This document shows, in pieces, positions 60,849 through 64,000 of a DNA stretch of 64,000 bases. The DNA is from Streptomyces venezuelae (GTDB taxonomy: Bacteria; Actinomycetota; Actinomycetes; Streptomycetales; Streptomycetaceae). The notes below the pieces were generated by a model. That model did not search any database, had not been told where the DNA came from, and worked only from the letters and a program-made list of their open reading frames with translations. The stretch spans positions 3,100,001-3,164,000 of the forward strand of contig NZ_CP029194.1 in the NCBI RefSeq assembly GCF_008642375.1. The letters are read 5' to 3'. The stretch's first letter is position 1. Each line of letters opens with the position of its first letter. A program made the position numbers and the translations under genes.

Positions 60849-61440
60849 CCGCCTCCTGCGGTACGCCGAGTCCCGCAAGAACCTGACGGGCTGCGCCGCC
60901 GGACTGGCCGGTCTCGCGCTCACCCTCACCGGGGCGGCGGGCGCCCTGTGGCCGCTGGTGGTCGTGGGCCTGTACGCGGCGGGGGCGCTGATCGCCCCAC
61001 CCGAGCGCCCCGACACCCCGTGCTTCCCGGACGCCGGCGAGCAACTCGACGCGCTGCGCGCCGACTTCACGAAGCTGCGCGCGTACCTGGCCGAGGTGGA
61101 GCTGCCTCCGGCCGCGCGGGAGCGGGTCACCGAGCTGGAGGGCCTCCTCGACGCCCTGCTGGCGCCGGGCTGGGTCAGCGACCCGGAGCAGCTGCACGTC
61201 CTGGCCCGCGCGGTCCGCCAGGACGTCCCCGAAGCCGTCGACACCTTCGTACGGACGCGCTGGTGGTCCCGCGTGACCCCGGGCACGGAGCCGCCGGAAC
61301 GGCACCTGGAGCGGCAGCTGTCCGCGCTGCGCGAGGAGGCGTCGGCGATCGCGGACGAGCTGCACGAGGCGGAGGCCCTGCGGCAGCAGACGCACACCCG
61401 CTACCTGGAGGAGAGGAACCGCCGAGAAGGGAACCACTGA
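60835..61440 (+). CDS. Membrane/coiled-coil protein of the TelA-VWA operon
   Basis: This 201-residue protein has two adjacent hydrophobic helices near the N-terminus (GCAAGLAGLALTLTGAAGAL; PLVVVGLYAAGALIA), then a cytoplasmic charged helical domain (residues 70-201: DALRADFTKLRAYLAEVEL, HLERQLSALREEASAIADEL) ending in a basic tail. No family recognised. Its GTG lies inside the last codons of the VWA gene (14-base overlap), so it belongs to the operon. It might link the outer VWA protein to TelA. Confidence 0.75.
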   Translation: MATSNRLLRYAESRKNLTGCAAGLAGLALTLTGAAGALWPLVVVGLYAAGALIAPPERPDTPCFPDAGEQLDALRADFTKLRAYLAEVELPPAARERVTELEGLLDALLAPGWVSDPEQLHVLARAVRQDVPEAVDTFVRTRWWSRVTPGTEPPERHLERQLSALREEASAIADELHEAEALRQQTHTRYLEERNRREGNH

Positions 61441-61489
61441 GGAGAGAAACCACCGACGGCGGCACTCCAAGATCGATTATGTTCCGCGC

Positions 61490-62422
61490 ATGACATTCTC
61501 AGAGCGCCCCACGTCCCGCCGCACCGTCCTGACGGCCCTCGCGGCGGCCGCCACCGCCGGCGCCCCGGTCCTCGGCCTCGCCTCCGCCGCCCCGGCCGCC
61601 GCCGCAACCACCACCGGGGTGGACCCGGTGCAGCCGGCCCCGCCGGAGTACCCCTCGAACACCGCGCTGTACAAGGACCCGGCGCATGTCGAGGGCACCT
61701 CGTACAGCCGTCGCTGGCGCCGCCACCAGAAGTTCGACACCGAGATGGCCACGAAGGAGGACTTCCCGCGCACCGCGATCCTCGCGCTGCACGGCGGCGG
61801 CATCGAGATCGGCACGACGGAGTTGTGCCTGGGCATCGCCGGTTACAGCCCGGGCAACTCCGCCGGCGCCCCGATCCTGCCGACCGTCCACGACTACTTC
61901 ATGTTCGAGGGCCTGCTCTCCAGCGGCAACCGTGCCCTGCACGTCACGTCGAAGAACTGCGACGACCACGTCGCCCTGTCGACCGTGCGGAGCCACCTCA
62001 ACGTGCTGTCCCTGCACGGCTGTACGTTCGACCAGATCGATCTGCCCAAGGGCGAGTTCCCGGAGGACGGGAACCGCGCCGTCGCCGTCGTCGGCGGACT
62101 CAACGCCACCTTCCGTACAGCCCTGGTGATCGAGATCAAGAAGGCGGGCTTCCAGGCCGTCGACGCCTACGACCCCAAGTACTCCGCCACACTCGGCGAG
62201 TACAACGGCAGCCACGTCACCAACCCGTGCAACCTCACGATGCTCTCCATGGGCGCCCAGCTGGAGATGACCACGGAACTGCGCGAGAGCCTCTTCGGCA
62301 ACGCTTCCTCCCGGGGCAACCGCGCAGCCACGTGGGACGAGTCGGGCGGCCGGTTCGAGGCCTTCCGTGACGCCTGCCGCCGGGCGATCGCCACCGTCGA
62401 GGCCGGTCAGCCCATCCTGTAG
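61490..62422 (+). CDS. Tat-exported poly-gamma-glutamate hydrolase-like protein
   Basis: This 310-residue protein has a twin-arginine signal (SRRTVLTAL) ending AAPAAAA near residue 38. The mature domain matches the poly-gamma-glutamate hydrolase (PF05908/DUF867) family: ILALHGGGIEIGTTE with zinc-binding His and Glu, LSLHGC, and VVGGLNATFRTAL. Characterised members cut polyglutamate capsules. The substrate in Streptomyces is unknown. 49 bases after the TelA-VWA operon, no evident co-transcription. Confidence 0.85.
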   Translation: MTFSERPTSRRTVLTALAAAATAGAPVLGLASAAPAAAATTTGVDPVQPAPPEYPSNTALYKDPAHVEGTSYSRRWRRHQKFDTEMATKEDFPRTAILALHGGGIEIGTTELCLGIAGYSPGNSAGAPILPTVHDYFMFEGLLSSGNRALHVTSKNCDDHVALSTVRSHLNVLSLHGCTFDQIDLPKGEFPEDGNRAVAVVGGLNATFRTALVIEIKKAGFQAVDAYDPKYSATLGEYNGSHVTNPCNLTMLSMGAQLEMTTELRESLFGNASSRGNRAATWDESGGRFEAFRDACRRAIATVEAGQPIL

Positions 62423-62432
62423 CGGACATGCG

Positions 62433-62468
62433 CCGGCCCCCGGAGCCTGAGGGGGCTCCAGGGGCCGG
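62433..62468. terminator. Bidirectional terminator
   Basis: CCGGCCCCCGGAGCC (62433-62447) pairs with GGCTCCAGGGGCCGG (62454-62468) with one mismatch, between convergent gene ends. Confidence 0.75.
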
Positions 62469-62545
62469 ATGCGTCGTGGTGGGCCGTCGTGACCCCACTG
62501 GTCAGGGCGGTGTTTCGGGGCAACCCACCACGAGTTTCAGGGGGA

Positions 62546-64000
62546 CTAGCCCAGGCGCTCCACGAGCGCGTTGTACTGGTCCCACAGCTCCTTCGGCGTG
62601 TGGTCGCCGAAGGTGTTCAGGTGGTCCGGGACGAGGGCGGCCTCTTCGCGCCACACGTCACGGTCGACCTTGAGGAGGAACTCCAGGTCCTCGGCCGGCA
62701 GGTCCAGGCCCTCGGTGTCCAGGGACTCCGGCGTCGGCAGGATGCCGATCGGGGTCTCGACGCCCTCGGCCTTGCCCTCCAGGCGCTCGACGATCCACTT
62801 CAGGACGCGGCTGTTCTCGCCGAAGCCGGGCCAGACGAACTTGCCCGCGTCGTTCTTGCGGAACCAGTTCACGTAGTAGATCTTCGGCAGCTTCGCGGCG
62901 TCCGCGTTCGCGCCGACCTTGACCCAGTGGGCCATGTAGTCGCCCATGTTGTAGCCGCAGAACGGCAGCATGGCGAAGGGGTCGCGGCGCAGCTCGCCGA
63001 CCTTGCCCTCGGCGGCGGCGGTCTTCTCGGAGGCGACGTTCGCACCGAGGAAGACGCCGTGGTTCCAGTCGAAGGACTCGGTGACCAGCGGGACGGCGGA
63101 GGCGCGGCGGCCACCGAAGAGGATCGCCGAGATCGGCACGCCCTTCGGGTCCTCCCATTCCGGCGCGATGATCGGGCACTGCCCGGCCGGGACGGTGAAG
63201 CGGGCGTTCGGGTGGGCGGCCGGCGTCTCGGACGCGGGCGTCCAGTCGTTGCCCTTCCAGTCCGTGAGGTGCGCGGGGGCCGTCTCGGTCATGCCCTCCC
63301 ACCACACGTCGCCGTCGTCCGTGAGGGCGACGTTCGTGAAGACGGAGTTGCCCCACATGGTCTTCATGGCGTTGGCGTTGGTGTGCTCGCCGGTGCCGGG
63401 CGCGACGCCGAAGAAACCGGCCTCGGGGTTGATGGCGTAGAGGCGGCCGTCCTCGCCGAAGCGCATCCAGGCGATGTCGTCGCCGATGGTCTCGACCGTC
63501 CAGCCGGAGATCGTGGGCTCCAGCATGGCGAGGTTGGTCTTGCCACAGGCCGACGGGAAGGCCGCGGCGACGTACTTGGACTCACCCTGCGGCGGGGTGA
63601 GCTTGAGGATCAGCATGTGCTCGGCGAGCCAGCCCTCGTCACGCGCCATGACGGAGGCGATGCGGAGCGCGTAGCACTTCTTGCCGAGCAGGGCGTTGCC
63701 GCCGTAGCCCGAGCCGTACGACCAGATCTCGCGGGTCTCGGGGAAGTGCGAGATGTACTTGGTGGTGTTGCAGGGCCACGGCACGTCCTCCTGGCCCTCC
63801 TCCAGCGGGGCGCCGAGGGTGTGGACGGCCTTGACGAAGAAGCCGTCGGTGCCGAGCTCGTCCAGGACGGGCTGTCCCATGCGGGTCATGGTGCGCATGG
63901 ACACGGCGACGTACGCGGAGTCCGTGATCTCGACGCCGATGGCGGAGAGCGGGGATCCGACGGGGCCCATGCAGAAGGGCACGACGTACATGGTGCGGCC
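62546..64000 (-). CDS. pckG: Phosphoenolpyruvate carboxykinase (GTP), 5' end outside window
   Basis: The C-terminal 484 codons of a GTP-dependent PEPCK are visible; the start lies beyond base 64000. The visible end begins [13 protein letters not shown]. Key motifs are [13 protein letters not shown] (GTP P-loop with the reactive Cys), [11 protein letters not shown] (Mn binding) and [13 protein letters not shown]. The enzyme converts oxaloacetate to PEP, the entry of gluconeogenesis from the TCA cycle, in line with the two fumarases at the other end of the window. Confidence 0.95.
   Translation of the reverse strand, partial: GRTMYVVPFCMGPVGSPLSAIGVEITDSAYVAVSMRTMTRMGQPVLDELGTDGFFVKAVHTLGAPLEEGQEDVPWPCNTTKYISHFPETREIWSYGSGYGGNALLGKKCYALRIASVMARDEGWLAEHMLILKLTPPQGESKYVAAAFPSACGKTNLAMLEPTISGWTVETIGDDIAWMRFGEDGRLYAINPEAGFFGVAPGTGEHTNANAMKTMWGNSVFTNVALTDDGDVWWEGMTETAPAHLTDWKGNDWTPASETPAAHPNARFTVPAGQCPIIAPEWEDPKGVPISAILFGGRRASAVPLVTESFDWNHGVFLGANVASEKTAAAEGKVGELRRDPFAMLPFCGYNMGDYMAHWVKVGANADAAKLPKIYYVNWFRKNDAGKFVWPGFGENSRVLKWIVERLEGKAEGVETPIGILPTPESLDTEGLDLPAEDLEFLLKVDRDVWREEAALVPDHLNTFGDHTPKELWDQYNALVERLG

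Noticed and set aside
1..64000. tRNA, rRNA, CRISPR or intact IS/transposase genes
   Set aside because: I searched by eye for T-loop signatures, spaced repeats and DDE transposase motifs and found none that could be supported.
1..64000. Secondary metabolite biosynthetic cluster
   Set aside because: No PKS, NRPS, terpene synthase or lanthipeptide motifs are present. The cis-prenyltransferase and aminotransferase belong to primary or envelope metabolism.

Overview
This window is chromosomal DNA from a high-GC actinomycete, almost certainly a Streptomyces. The evidence is the very strong G/C bias at third codon positions, frequent GTG starts, ATGA/GTGA stop-start overlaps, and a set of typical Streptomyces core genes: oxyR-ahpCD, a PIN-PhoH protein, a GTP-type PEP carboxykinase, fumC beside a class I fumarase, a GH18 chitinase with a dre-like operator, and a tad pilus locus. 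I saw no tRNA, rRNA, CRISPR, phage or intact insertion sequence. This is core chromosome, with small accessory insertions at about 29-33.8 kb and scattered repeat elements.

Layout. 0-8.5 kb: a DUF1707 protein (cut by the window edge), class I fumarase, secreted acid phosphatase, two small secreted or lipoproteins, a secreted SGNH esterase with a ricin-type lectin domain, class II fumarase FumC and a DUF402 protein. 8.6-19.5 kb: a GAF/SpoIIE-type phosphatase with an anti-sigma-like ATPase domain, a class A penicillin-binding protein, a PadR-ABC-FtsX operon, and the divergent oxyR / ahpCD peroxide-defence module. 19.5-30.5 kb: an AI-2E family permease with a coupled membrane protein, a lytic-transglycosylase-like wall enzyme, PhoH, a cis-prenyltransferase, an aldo/keto reductase, a prepilin peptidase, DUF192, a PIG-V-like mannosyltransferase and a frameshifted AbiEi-like gene.

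30.5-41 kb: a tad (Flp) pilus locus in two leftward blocks. The block cpaB-cpaE-tadE-tadE-cpaF-tadB-tadC is separated from flp-tadG-lipoprotein-ompA by a roughly 1.3 kb island. The island holds a LuxR remnant, a small GntR regulator and two small plus-strand genes. The prepilin peptidase at 26.7 kb is the likely maturation enzyme. 41-47 kb: a dre-controlled chitinase, a soluble Ser/Thr kinase, an M14 carboxypeptidase and an EcsC-like protein.

47-52.5 kb: a D-amino-acid utilisation cluster. RidA, an IclR regulator and a PfkB sugar kinase face a D-amino acid deaminase and an N-acyl-D-amino-acid deacylase across a shared IclR-type operator. The sugar kinase has a common Streptomyces repeat embedded in frame. 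A 67-bp inverted repeat with CTAG ends supplies the stop codons of two convergent genes at 52.4 kb. 52.5-64 kb: a membrane glutaredoxin-like protein, an MptB-like mannosyltransferase, an aminotransferase, a tightly coupled four-gene operon, a Tat-exported poly-gamma-glutamate hydrolase-like protein and pckG (cut by the window edge). The four-gene operon encodes a binding-protein-like protein, TelA, a binding protein-VWA lipoprotein and a membrane coiled-coil protein. It is the best candidate here for a poorly described multi-protein system.
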